DNA of 21,102 bases from VRUE01 sp035554595 (GTDB lineage Bacteria > Actinomycetota > Thermoleophilia > Solirubrobacterales > 70-9): contig DATMIH010000224.1 of NCBI GenBank assembly GCA_035554595.1, positions 1 through 21,102 on the forward strand, read 5' to 3'. A program made the position numbers and the translations under genes. How positions within the stretch are numbered: position 1 is the first letter of the stretch; each line of letters opens with the position of its first letter. Below are positions 1-7,458 of this stretch, in pieces. The notes under the pieces were generated by a model. That model did no database searches and had not been told where the DNA came from. It was given only the letters and a program-made list of their open reading frames with translations.

Positions 1-1
1 C

Positions 2-601
2 TTCTATGCGCTCTGGAAGTTCAAAGCCAAGCCGGGTGACGAATCCGACGGCGAGCCGATCCACGGCAATACCAAACTCGAGATCGCCTGGACCGTGATC
101 CCGACGATCATCGTGCTCTTCGGCGCCGGCTACAGCTGGTCGGTGCTCAGCGACATCGAAAAGCTCGACAAGAACCCGCTCACCGTCGACGTCTTCTCCC
201 AGCAGTACGCCTGGAGCTTCAGCTATCCGACCATGAGCGGCGCTTACGTGCAGGGCGAAATGCATGTGCCGCTCAACCGCCAGGTCCAGTTCAAGATGCA
301 CGCCCAGGACGTGATCCACTCCTTCTGGGTACCCGAGTGGCGGATCAAGAAGGACAACGTGCCGGGCATCACGACGACCGCGATCGTCACCCCAGACAAG
401 CTTGGTACGTACCAGCTGATCTGCACCGAGCTCTGCGGCTTCGGGCACGCCTCGATGCGGGCCAAGGTCGTGGTCGAAACCCCGGCTGACTTCAGCAAGT
501 GGGTCGGCAGTCTGGAAGAAAAGGTACCCGCGCCGCTGAAGGAATCGATAACCCAAGACACCGAGACCAACCCGACGCCGATCAACGCCGGAGGGGCATA
601 A
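2..601 (+). CDS. ctaC: Cytochrome c oxidase subunit II (5' end outside window)
   Basis: This subunit takes electrons from cytochrome c through a binuclear CuA centre on the outer face of the membrane. The frame is open from base 2, so the N-terminus lies outside the window; 199 residues are visible. The family motif HGNTKLEIAWTVIP precedes the second membrane helix. The CuA domain is intact: His in DVIHSFW (visible residue 106), then CTELCGFGHASM with C141, E143, C145, H149 and M152. The aromatic electron-entry patch (QYAWSFSYP) is present. The protein stops about 45 residues after the CuA loop and has no fused cytochrome c domain, so this is an aa3-type rather than a caa3-type arrangement. 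The ctaD start follows 13 nt after the stop, indicating an operon. Identity is secure; only the start is missing. Confidence 0.96.
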   Translation, partial: FYALWKFKAKPGDESDGEPIHGNTKLEIAWTVIPTIIVLFGAGYSWSVLSDIEKLDKNPLTVDVFSQQYAWSFSYPTMSGAYVQGEMHVPLNRQVQFKMHAQDVIHSFWVPEWRIKKDNVPGITTTAIVTPDKLGTYQLICTELCGFGHASMRAKVVVETPADFSKWVGSLEEKVPAPLKESITQDTETNPTPINAGGA

Positions 602-602
602 T

Positions 603-607
603 GGAGG
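603..607 (+). promoter_or_regulatory. Ribosome binding site of ctaD
   Basis: GGAGG lies 7 nt before the ATG at 615. It supports that start over the ATG at 601, which opens a frame of only four codons. Confidence 0.7.
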
Positions 608-614
608 CCTGCTG

Positions 615-2519
615 ATGACGGCTGCGATCAAGCAACCTGGCTGGATCAGGGGCGCGCTCGGCGCGATCCTGGGCGCCGCCTTTGGCTTTGCGCTGGTCGT
701 CGCGCTGCGTAAGGCCTCGGGCCTGCCCGCCTACCAGACCGAACAGACCGGCTACCCGCAGGTGGTCGTGCCGTTGATCACCGGACCACTCGGCTTCCTG
801 CTCGGCTTCGGCTGCTTCGACTACTGGCTGCGCTGGGCCGCCGGCATGCCGACGATCCCCGAGGACCACTCCCAGCACGGCGCCAAGAGCTGGAAGGACT
901 ACTTCCGCTTCAACACCGATCACAAGGTGATCGGCATTCAGTACATCTGCACCACCTTCTTCTTCTTCTTCGTTGGTGGCCTGATGGCGATGCTGATCCG
1001 GGCCGAGCTGGCCCAGCCCGGCACCCAGATAGTCGACGCCGCCACCTACAACAGCCTCTTCTCCACCCACGCGGTGCTGATGATCTTCGTCTTCGTGATC
1101 CCGGTCTTCGCCGGCATCGCTAACTACGTGCTGCCGCTGATGATCGGCGCCCCCGACATGGCCTTCCCGCGCCTCAACGCGCTCAGTTTCTGGATGCTGC
1201 CGCTGGCGGGCCTGCTCTTCATCGGCAGTTTCCTCGCTCCCGGCGGCGCCTTCGATGCCGGCTGGACCGGTTACGCGCCGCTCTCGACCGGCGCCCCGCT
1301 GGGCCAGTCCTTCTTCAACCTCGGCGTGCAGTTCGCCGGTGCCTCATCGATTGCGACCGCGCTCAACTTCCTGGTCACGATCATCACCATGCGGGCGCCG
1401 GGGATGACCTTCTGGCGGATGCCGCTGCTGGTCTGGGCCAACCTCTCGACCTCGCTGCTGGTCGTCGCCGCGACGCCCTTCATCGCCGGCGTCCAGTTCA
1501 TGGTCCTCTTCGACCGCGCCCTGCACACCAACTTCTTCCAGTTCGCTGGCGGGGGTGATGTCGTCAGCTACCAGCACATCTTCTGGTTCTACTCGCACCC
1601 GGCCGTCTACATCATGATGCTGCCCGGCTTCGGGATCATCAGCGAGGTCATATCGACCCATGCCCGCAAGCCGATCTTCGGCTACCGGCTGATGGCCCTG
1701 GCGCTGATCGGCATCGTCGTGCTCAGCTACTCGGTCTGGGCCCACCACATGTTCGTCGCCGGCATGTTCAGCTGGCTGCGCGTACCGATGATGATCACCA
1801 CGCTGTTGATCGCGGTGCCAACCGGAATCAAGATCTTCTCCTGGATAGGCACGCTCTATTTCGGCAAGATCCATACCTATTCCACGGCGATGCTGTTCGC
1901 GCTCGCCTTCATCGTCACCTTCACGATCGGTGGGATCAGTGGCGTGATGCTGGGCATGGTGCCGATCGACATCCACGTCTCCGACACCTACTTCATCGTC
2001 GCCCACATTCACTTCGTGCTCTTCGGCGGCTCCGTCTTCACGATCTTCTCCGGGATCTACCACTGGTTCCCGAAGATCACCGGGCGCATGTACGACGAGA
2101 AACTCGGCCGCGTCCACTTCTGGGGCACGCTCTTCGGCACCTGGGTCACCTTTATCCCGATGCACTGGATCGGGATGGACGGCATGCCGCGCCGCGTCGC
2201 TGATTACGCGACCCAGTTCGGCAACTGGAACCTGCTGATCAGTTGCGGTGCCTTCATCCTCGGCGCGATCCAGCTGGTCTTTCTCTACAACATGATCGTC
2301 AGCTGGCGCTTCGGCCCGAAGGCCGAGGGCAACCCGTGGCGAGCCAACTCGATCGAGTGGTTGGTTTCCTCGCCGCCGCCGATCTACAACTTCCCTGAGA
2401 TCCCGCGCGTCGTCGGCGGTCCTTACGAGTACGGCGTGCCCGGTGCCCGCCACGCGATCATGCCCGGCGAATCGGTCGAGGCGCCGAAGGCTGAGCCGAC
2501 CGTGGTGGGCTCGGCATGA
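615..2519 (+). CDS. ctaD: Cytochrome c oxidase subunit I, A2-type, with N-terminal two-helix extension
   Basis: Catalytic subunit that reduces O2 to water at a heme a3-CuB centre and pumps protons. It has 634 residues. All ligands are visible: H152 and H466 for heme a, H464 for heme a3, and H328, H377, H378 for CuB, with Y332 placed for the His-Tyr cross-link. The helix VI motif YSHPAVY (326-332) has Tyr-Ser where A1 enzymes carry a glutamate, which is the published hallmark of subfamily A2. D181 and N188 (D-channel), and T403 and K406 (K-channel), are kept. The core begins near residue 93. It is preceded by about 90 residues with two predicted membrane helices (roughly 10-31 and 48-74) that canonical subunit I lacks. 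The stop overlaps the next start (ATGA). Confidence 0.97.
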   Translation: MTAAIKQPGWIRGALGAILGAAFGFALVVALRKASGLPAYQTEQTGYPQVVVPLITGPLGFLLGFGCFDYWLRWAAGMPTIPEDHSQHGAKSWKDYFRFNTDHKVIGIQYICTTFFFFFVGGLMAMLIRAELAQPGTQIVDAATYNSLFSTHAVLMIFVFVIPVFAGIANYVLPLMIGAPDMAFPRLNALSFWMLPLAGLLFIGSFLAPGGAFDAGWTGYAPLSTGAPLGQSFFNLGVQFAGASSIATALNFLVTIITMRAPGMTFWRMPLLVWANLSTSLLVVAATPFIAGVQFMVLFDRALHTNFFQFAGGGDVVSYQHIFWFYSHPAVYIMMLPGFGIISEVISTHARKPIFGYRLMALALIGIVVLSYSVWAHHMFVAGMFSWLRVPMMITTLLIAVPTGIKIFSWIGTLYFGKIHTYSTAMLFALAFIVTFTIGGISGVMLGMVPIDIHVSDTYFIVAHIHFVLFGGSVFTIFSGIYHWFPKITGRMYDEKLGRVHFWGTLFGTWVTFIPMHWIGMDGMPRRVADYATQFGNWNLLISCGAFILGAIQLVFLYNMIVSWRFGPKAEGNPWRANSIEWLVSSPPPIYNFPEIPRVVGGPYEYGVPGARHAIMPGESVEAPKAEPTVVGSA

Positions 2520-3391
2520 GCGAGGCACCCGGGGCAAAGCCCCTGCTCGTCTTCCTCAACGAGGTAGCAGGCGGCCGCAAGCTCCTGGCAGCGGTCAAAG
2601 AGCGAGCCGACAAGGTTCCGTTCGTCGCCGTTGCGGCGCCGCAGAATCAGCCGGCCGTGGGCCAGCTGATCGACTCCGGTGAGCTGCGCGACGCGGCCCG
2701 AGCACGGGTAGAGGTGACGATGTCGATCCTCGCCGAGTACGGGATCGAATCGGTCGGCGAGGTGATGGACCCGGAGCCCTCGCTGGCGCTCGATGACGCC
2801 GTGCGCGCCCACGAGCCGAGCGAGGTGCTGCTCTCCTGCGCCGCCGAGACCCGCTTTGGCTTCACCCGCAAGGACCTCGTCTCCTGGGCCGAAGCCCGCT
2901 TTGAGCCGGAGGTGCCGGTGACCCACATCCCCGTGCGGATCACCGACGATTCGATCAGTTGGGAGAAGAGCCACACGCTGGTGGTGGCGAGCCAGACCGT
3001 GGCCGCGCCTGACCTGATCGGCCGGCTCAAGGAGCGCGCCGAGGGGCACCCGCATCGCTACACGATCATCTGCCCGCGAACCGAGGACTTGACCGAGCCG
3101 GAGATGGTTCGCGACCTGGCCGCGACCCTGGCCGAGCTCTATCGCGCCGATATCGACGCTACCGGCCAGCCGATGAGCCCCGACCCCTTTCACGCGGTGC
3201 AGAACGCGATCGAGCACTACAGCGTCGATGAGGTGCTGATCTCGACCTTCGCCGGCGAGACCTCGCGCTGGCTCGAGGACGATTTGATCGGTCGCGTCCG
3301 CGCGATTACCGATAAGCCGGTCGAGCACCTCGAGGTCGGCCGCCCGGCCGCCGTCGTCGCCGCTGCGGTCGCCGAGGGAGGGGAGAGCTGA
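2516..3391 (+). CDS. Tandem universal-stress-like protein embedded in the oxidase operon
   Basis: Soluble 291-residue protein with no signal peptide or membrane helix. It reads as two alpha/beta units with a UspA-like layout: a first unit (about 7-140) starting KPLLVFLNEV and a second (about 145-275) starting HTLVVASQTV. Each has a long helix pair and a late DEVLIST or SEVLLSC strand. The closing part of unit two (DEVLISTFAGETSRWLEDDL) closely matches the protein at 4162-4812 (DEILISTHPSDRSRWLEHGV), so the two genes are paralogous. I see no clear UspA ATP-binding G-x2-G-x9-G(S/T) motif, so nucleotide binding is doubtful. It overlaps ctaD by ATGA and ctaE by TGATG, so it is almost certainly co-translated with the oxidase subunits. 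A role in oxidase regulation or assembly is inference only. Confidence 0.85.
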   Translation: MSEAPGAKPLLVFLNEVAGGRKLLAAVKERADKVPFVAVAAPQNQPAVGQLIDSGELRDAARARVEVTMSILAEYGIESVGEVMDPEPSLALDDAVRAHEPSEVLLSCAAETRFGFTRKDLVSWAEARFEPEVPVTHIPVRITDDSISWEKSHTLVVASQTVAAPDLIGRLKERAEGHPHRYTIICPRTEDLTEPEMVRDLAATLAELYRADIDATGQPMSPDPFHAVQNAIEHYSVDEVLISTFAGETSRWLEDDLIGRVRAITDKPVEHLEVGRPAAVVAAAVAEGGES

Positions 3392-4017
3392 TGGAGAGTG
3401 CATCGATAGCGCTGGGACACGCCCACGAGGACGAGCACCACGGGCCCCCCGAGGCGAACCAGAGCTCGCGGATTGACCGCCAGACGCTGGGCATCCTGCT
3501 CTTCATCGTCTCCGAGGTGATGCTCTTCGGGGCCTTCTTCGCCTCCTACTTCTTCCTCCGGGTCGTCGTCCACCCCTCGAGCTGGCCGCCGCACCCCTAC
3601 GAACTGCCGGTCGCGGTCGCCGGCGTCAACACGGCGATCCTGGTCTCTTCCAGCTTCACGATCCATTACGCGTTGGAGTCGATCCGCCGCGGCAACCGTA
3701 ACGGCCTCAAGCTGGGCCTGGTCTTGACCTGGATGCTCGGCGCGACCTTCCTCTTCATCCAGCTCAACGAGTACGTCCACCTCGGCTTCAGCGCCCGCGA
3801 TCTCGGCTTCGGCTCGATCTTCTACAGCCTCACTGGCCTGCACGGCGCCCACGTCTTCGTCGGGCTCTGCCTGCTCACCTTCGCCTCGATCCGCGCCTTC
3901 CGCGGCCATTTCGGCACCGAGGAGAAGGACCACCTCGGCGTCGAGGTGCCGGGCATCTACTGGCACTTCGTCGACATCATGTGGCTAGTCGTCTTCTTCA
4001 CCGTCTATATCCTCTAG
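3391..4017 (+). CDS. ctaE: Cytochrome c oxidase subunit III
   Basis: Integral membrane subunit that stabilises subunit I. It has 208 residues and five predicted helices, the short form lacking the first two helices of the seven-helix proteins. Family signatures are LLFIVSEVMLFGAFFASYFF (with the conserved helix III glutamate), FYSLTGLHGAHVFVGL, and the C-terminal YWHFVDIMWLVVFFTVYIL. A histidine-rich hydrophilic N-terminus (HAHEDEHHG) precedes the first helix. The ATG overlaps the stop of the upstream stress-like gene (TGATG), so the operon order is ctaC-ctaD-usp-ctaE. Confidence 0.96.
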   Translation: MESASIALGHAHEDEHHGPPEANQSSRIDRQTLGILLFIVSEVMLFGAFFASYFFLRVVVHPSSWPPHPYELPVAVAGVNTAILVSSSFTIHYALESIRRGNRNGLKLGLVLTWMLGATFLFIQLNEYVHLGFSARDLGFGSIFYSLTGLHGAHVFVGLCLLTFASIRAFRGHFGTEEKDHLGVEVPGIYWHFVDIMWLVVFFTVYIL

Positions 4018-4161
4018 CGCGGCCGCTGCAAACCGGCGCATCTCGGGGTCTTCAGTCGGCCGTCTGCGGGTCACGCACAAACAAGTGCGCTCCCCTTGCC
4101 GGCCTCCCTGCATCCCCCGACCTGCTTGGTTTTCGCGGCCGTTTGGGGGTACAACTTAAAT
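4018..4161. other. Intergenic stretch between ctaE and the membrane-anchored stress-like gene
   Basis: The longest clear gene-free gap in the window, 144 nt. It holds a weak 5-bp hairpin (CGCAC at 4074-4078, GTGCG at 4085-4089, loop AAACAA). A run of G at 4145-4149 lies before the ATG at 4162. No convincing terminator or RNA gene was seen. Confidence 0.4.
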
Positions 4162-4812
4162 ATGCACAATCCGCTGCGGTCTGAGGCTGACGCGTTCAGA
4201 TGGTTGGTGGTGATTGCTGCTGGAGTGGTGTCGGCGACCGTGCTCACCTTGCTGACGAGGCCGGTGGTGGGCGTGATTTGGACGGCCCTGCTGATTGGCT
4301 TCGGCGTTGGCTTTGGCTACCGCAGCGCGCGTGGGTCGCTGCCTCGCGACGTCGAGGTGACTCGGGGCGGGGATGGCAAGTTCCGCCTACTTGTGATCGC
4401 CAACGAGACCGTTCAGGGCGAGGAGCTGCTGAAGGAGATCCGGGATCGTTGCCGCGACCGGCGTTGCGAGGTGATGGTGGTGACGCCCGCGCTCGCCTCC
4501 TCGCGCACCTCGCACTGGACGTCGGATATCGACGAGGCGATCGAGCTGGCCCGCCAGCGCATGGAGCTCTCGCTGATCGAGATCAAGCAGCTCGGCCTCA
4601 AGGCCAGGGGCGAGATCGGCGACTCCGACCCCAACGTCGCGATCGAGGACGCACTGCGGGTCTTTGCCGCCGACGAGATCCTGATCTCGACCCATCCCTC
4701 CGATCGCTCGCGCTGGCTAGAGCACGGCGTCGTCGACAAGGCCCGCGAGCGGATCGACTTGCCGATCACCCACGTGGTCGTTGACCTCGCCACCGGCCGC
4801 GCGTTGCTGTGA
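4162..4812 (+). CDS. Membrane-anchored universal-stress-like protein
   Basis: 216 residues from the ATG at 4162. The frame is open further upstream (ATG at 4096), but the extra residues show no domain and the 4162 start gives a clean N-terminus. Two membrane helices (about 13-31 and 36-51) come first. A cytoplasmic alpha/beta domain follows, starting GKFRLLVIANETVQGEELL and ending RIDLPITHVVVDL. That domain is homologous to the second unit of the 2516-3391 protein and shares the D-E-(V/I)-L-I-S-T and S-R-W-L-E signatures. It sits downstream of ctaE in the same direction, separated by 144 nt. The function is unknown; a membrane-tethered partner of the oxidase is a guess based on position. Confidence 0.8.
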   Translation: MHNPLRSEADAFRWLVVIAAGVVSATVLTLLTRPVVGVIWTALLIGFGVGFGYRSARGSLPRDVEVTRGGDGKFRLLVIANETVQGEELLKEIRDRCRDRRCEVMVVTPALASSRTSHWTSDIDEAIELARQRMELSLIEIKQLGLKARGEIGDSDPNVAIEDALRVFAADEILISTHPSDRSRWLEHGVVDKARERIDLPITHVVVDLATGRALL

Positions 4813-4825
4813 TCGACTCGCGACG

Positions 4826-4842
4826 GGCCGTTCCCGGCCTTT
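4826..4842. terminator. Possible short hairpin terminator between convergent genes
   Basis: GGCCG (4826-4830), loop TTCC, CGGCC (4835-4839), then TTT. It lies in the 34-nt gap between the stress-like gene and the convergent ctaA. The stem is only 5 bp, so the call is tentative. Confidence 0.35.
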
Positions 4843-4846
4843 AAGC

Positions 4847-5824
4847 TCAGCTCTGGGTCAGGGCGGGCGCGGGGGGGCGCTCGTCGATGCCCGCGCGTGG
4901 GTCGCCTGAATCGGTCTCACCCGAGCGTGGCTCCAGCCGACCGGCAGTCGCGACCGTCCAGAGCATCGCCAGCCAGGTGGTCGTTGCCAGGGCGACGTGG
5001 ACCCAGACGATCTCTCCCGGCAGCTTCAGAGCCCACTGGACACCGCCTACGACGCCCTGTAGGGCCATCAGGCCAATCATCACGCTCAGTGGCTTCAGCG
5101 CCCTCCTGTCGCCTCCTGGGCGGCGCAGAAGGAACCAGACGGCGATCGCGGCGATGCCGAAGAGGGTGGCGATCGCCGAGTGGCGCTGGACCACCCATTC
5201 CAGCGTCTTGGTCCCCTCGAAATCGAAGCGGTGGACCAGCTGGCCGGCGTGGGCGCCGGCATGTGGCCCCGAGGCCGTGGCGACCGTGCCGGCAGCGATC
5301 GTCAGCTGGCCGAGCGGGATCAGCGCCCGCACGGACCAGACGCCGAGCCGGTCGCTGGAGCGGCGGCGCTCCCACGGTTCGTAGCGTGAGCACCAGGCGA
5401 GCGCGAAGGAAGCGTCGAGCAGCAACATCGAGAGGATGAAGTGGCTCATCACCAGGCCGGGGGCGAGGTGGTACTTGACCACCAGGGCGCCGAGGATCGC
5501 CTGGCCGATCACGCCGAGCGGCAGCAGCGCGCCGAAGAAGGCGAGGTGCCAGCGGAAGGGAACGCGGAACCAGGCGAGCACGCTGGCGGCGATCACGGCG
5601 AAGCCGACGAAGCCGGTGAGGAGCCGGTTGCCGTACTCGATCACCGCGTGGGTTTCGAGCGGGGGAGTGGTGCCGCCGTAACACTTGGGCCAGTCCGGAC
5701 AGCCAAGGCCGGATCCGGTCAGGCGCACGCCGGCGCCGGTGAGGACGATCAACGCCAGGGCGCCGAGGGCGACCAGTGAGACGGTGGCGTAGAGCTGTGG
5801 CGAGATGCGGAGGCGGTCGCGCAT
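4847..5824 (-). CDS. ctaA: Heme A synthase (COX15/CtaA family)
   Basis: Converts heme O to heme A for the aa3 oxidase in the membrane. 325 residues with about eight predicted helices in two four-helix halves. The N-terminal signature GAGVRLTGSGLGCPDWPKCYG holds the extracytoplasmic Cys pair C42/C48. Heme-ligand positions visible are H128 (MSHFILS), H215 (QRHSAIATLFG) and H276 (WVHVALATTTWL). The first-helix motif is IEYGNRLL, with catalytic Glu E63 kept but Asn N66 where the Bacillus enzyme has its fourth His. From memory, E-(F/Y)-G-N-R is common in actinobacterial CtaA. The second Cys pair of Bacillus CtaA is absent. The ATG lies 52 nt after the cytochrome c stop on the same strand, so co-transcription is likely. 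The C-terminal tail (about 300-325) is hydrophilic. Confidence 0.93.
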   Translation of the reverse strand: MRDRLRISPQLYATVSLVALGALALIVLTGAGVRLTGSGLGCPDWPKCYGGTTPPLETHAVIEYGNRLLTGFVGFAVIAASVLAWFRVPFRWHLAFFGALLPLGVIGQAILGALVVKYHLAPGLVMSHFILSMLLLDASFALAWCSRYEPWERRRSSDRLGVWSVRALIPLGQLTIAAGTVATASGPHAGAHAGQLVHRFDFEGTKTLEWVVQRHSAIATLFGIAAIAVWFLLRRPGGDRRALKPLSVMIGLMALQGVVGGVQWALKLPGEIVWVHVALATTTWLAMLWTVATAGRLEPRSGETDSGDPRAGIDERPPAPALTQS

Positions 5825-5876
5825 AAGTGGCCTCAGCGGATGATGGCAGCGGCCGCTCCCGGGCCCTCGGGAGGGC

Positions 5877-6638
5877 TCAACCGCCGGCGGGGCTGGCGTA
5901 GGCTTCCCCCTTGGGGTGCCCGCTGCCTTTGCTGCTGCTCGCGCCTCCGCTCTTGCCTTTGCCGCCGGAGGCCGATTCGAGCAGGTACTGGACCAGGTCT
6001 TCGATTTCTTTCGGCGAGAGCTTCTGTTCGAAGTTGGCGGGCATCACGTTGGGCGGGTAGCCGGTGGCGATCTTGGCGTTGGGGTCGACGATCGATTCGT
6101 GGACCATCGCTTCGCTCTGGCCGGGCAGGACTTCGTCGAGGTTGGGGCCGGTGACGCCCCCCGACTTGGCGGCTTTGAGCGTGTGACAGCCACCGCAGCC
6201 GTTGTTGGCGAAGACTTGAGCACCGGGACCTCCGGGCACCTTCGGCGGTGCCGCGCCGGGCACGCCGGCGTAGAGGCCGACATAGGCGGCGACGTCGTCG
6301 AGATCCTGGCCGGTGACGACGTCGGCTGGCATCGAGACCGCCGGGTCGCTGTTGCTCGGCCGCGGGTACTCGACCTGGGCCTTGACTACGCCTTCGACCG
6401 TGTCGCCGCCCTCGCCGGCTTCCCGCGCCGAGGCAAAGGCGTCGTCGAGGTTGGGACCGATCTGGGCGCTGGTTCCGGCTTGGGCCATCGCGTGGCAGAC
6501 GCCGCACTTTTCGACGAAGAGAACGCGGCCGCGATTGGGGTCTGCCGTCGTCGTTCCGCAACCCGAAGCGGGCAGCGCCACCGCCACCAGGGCGGCGAGG
6601 ACGAGCAGGGGGCGGATGGGGTTGGCGAGCTTGTGCAT
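5877..6638 (-). CDS. Diheme cytochrome c lipoprotein
   Basis: Probable membrane-tethered electron carrier on the outer face, a plausible donor to the CuA site. 253 residues. An N-terminal hydrophobic segment ends in a lipobox-like ASGC with C27 as the lipidated residue. Two class I cytochrome c domains follow. The first has C45-G-V-C48-H49 with Met ligand M103 (VSMPADV). The second has C148-G-G-C151-H152 with M199 (NVMPANF). A Gly/Ser/Lys-rich tail follows residue 222. It is encoded just upstream of ctaA on the same strand, in a neighbourhood full of oxidase genes, which supports an oxidase-linked role. The start was chosen because it gives a proper signal sequence; no good ribosome binding site precedes it. 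Confidence 0.9.
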   Translation of the reverse strand: MHKLANPIRPLLVLAALVAVALPASGCGTTTADPNRGRVLFVEKCGVCHAMAQAGTSAQIGPNLDDAFASAREAGEGGDTVEGVVKAQVEYPRPSNSDPAVSMPADVVTGQDLDDVAAYVGLYAGVPGAAPPKVPGGPGAQVFANNGCGGCHTLKAAKSGGVTGPNLDEVLPGQSEAMVHESIVDPNAKIATGYPPNVMPANFEQKLSPKEIEDLVQYLLESASGGKGKSGGASSSKGSGHPKGEAYASPAGG

Positions 6639-6657
6639 GCGGCGTGAAGCGCGCCGG

Positions 6658-6663
6658 AGTCTA
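6658..6663 (-). promoter_or_regulatory. Candidate -10 element of the cytochrome c gene
   Basis: TAGACT on the minus strand, within TATAGACT, 19 nt before the ATG. It fits the actinobacterial TANNNT pattern. No matching -35 was seen. Confidence 0.35.
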
Positions 6664-6745
6664 TATGTCCCGCCCGGCCGAAAGCTGGCTTAGCCCTGCC
6701 TGGGGTCGGGTAGGCTTGAGGCGATTCTCACTAACTCGCGAACCC

Positions 6746-6754
6746 GGAGGGAGG
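6746..6754 (+). promoter_or_regulatory. Ribosome binding site fixing the CBS protein start
   Basis: GGAGGGAGG ends 6 nt before the ATG at 6761 and decides that start against the upstream in-frame ATG at 6644. Confidence 0.7.
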
Positions 6755-6760
6755 CGGCAG

Positions 6761-7162
6761 ATGCAGGTACGGGATGGGATGTCGGAGGTGGTCCTCACAG
6801 TCGGGCCAACGCACACGCTGCGCGAGGCGGCATCGATGATGGCCGAGAAGCAAATCGGCGCCGCTCTAGTCAGCGATGACGAGACGCCGGTCGCCCGCAT
6901 TCTCACCGAGCGCGACATCCTGCTCTCGCTCGGCGCCGGCGAGGATCCCGATGCCGAGCGGGTCGGCGACCACATGAGCGGCAGCGTGATCGCCGCCTCA
7001 CCGGACTGGAGCCTCGAGCGGGCTGCGGCGGAGATGTCGCGCCGCGGCATCCGCCACCTCGTCGTCTACGACGGCCCGGACCTTGCAGGAGTGCTTTCGA
7101 TGCGAGACATCGTTCGCGTCTGGACCTCGGACGGCGCGACCTCGGGCATGACGCCCGAGTAG
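6761..7162 (+). CDS. Two-CBS-domain protein
   Basis: 133-residue protein made of two CBS motifs (about 3-60 and 66-124) with typical strings: TLREAASMMAEKQIGAALV, ARILTERDILLSL, RRGIRHLVV and GVLSMRDIVR. Paired CBS modules usually bind adenosine nucleotides and act as energy sensors; the ligand cannot be read from sequence. The ATG at 6761 was chosen over an in-frame ATG at 6644 because a strong Shine-Dalgarno run (GGAGGGAGG, 6746-6754) sits just upstream and the extra residues are not CBS-like. It is divergent from the cytochrome c gene and convergent, 2 nt apart, with the subunit-IV-like gene. Confidence 0.88.
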   Translation: MQVRDGMSEVVLTVGPTHTLREAASMMAEKQIGAALVSDDETPVARILTERDILLSLGAGEDPDAERVGDHMSGSVIAASPDWSLERAAAEMSRRGIRHLVVYDGPDLAGVLSMRDIVRVWTSDGATSGMTPE

Positions 7163-7164
7163 TC

Positions 7165-7458
7165 CTAGGAGCGGGGAGAAGAGATCTGTTCGACCGGCAG
7201 CACGGCGCCGCGCACGTGCTGCTTGCGGGGGAGGCGGTAGTAGCTGCGGATCGCGTCGCGGATCATCGCGCGGAAGGCGAAGAGGGCGATGACGCCGCCG
7301 ATGATCGAGTAAATCCAGCCGCGGACCATGAAGCCCTCGGCGAAGATTCCGCAGACGGTCAGGGCGAGGGCAAAGGCGAAGATCGCCGGCGCCCAGGAGG
7401 AGCGTGGCCGGTAGACCACCTCTCCAGGCTCGGGGATGTGGCGGTGCTCAGGGCTCAC
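7165..7458 (-). CDS. Small two-helix membrane protein, oxidase subunit IV-like
   Basis: 97 residues from a GTG whose last bases overlap the TGA of the upstream 28-codon gene (GTGA). Two predicted membrane helices (about 22-40 and 47-65) are flanked by a polar N-terminus with PGEVVYRPRSSWAP and a basic C-terminus (RDAIRSYYRLPRKQ). The pattern of P-x-S-W, two helices and an aromatic/basic end resembles the C-terminal half of actinobacterial cytochrome c oxidase subunit IV (CtaF). I infer this from remembered family features, not from a search. It is the last gene of the minus-strand group ctaC2-ctaD2-ctaB-peptide-this gene. It could serve either the functional A2 oxidase or the degenerate pair. 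Confidence 0.65.
   Translation of the reverse strand: MSPEHRHIPEPGEVVYRPRSSWAPAIFAFALALTVCGIFAEGFMVRGWIYSIIGGVIALFAFRAMIRDAIRSYYRLPRKQHVRGAVLPVEQISSPRS

Noticed and set aside
601..615. ATG at 601 overlapping the ctaC stop as ctaD start
   Set aside because: It opens a four-codon frame only; it appears to carry the ribosome binding site for the ATG at 615.
1344..2537. Long open frame antisense to ctaD
   Set aside because: Arg/Asp/His-rich composition typical of antisense frames in GC-rich genes; no domain, and ctaD on the other strand is certain.
6644..6760. Upstream start for the CBS-domain protein
   Set aside because: The extra residues have no CBS character and the strong Shine-Dalgarno run favours the ATG at 6761.
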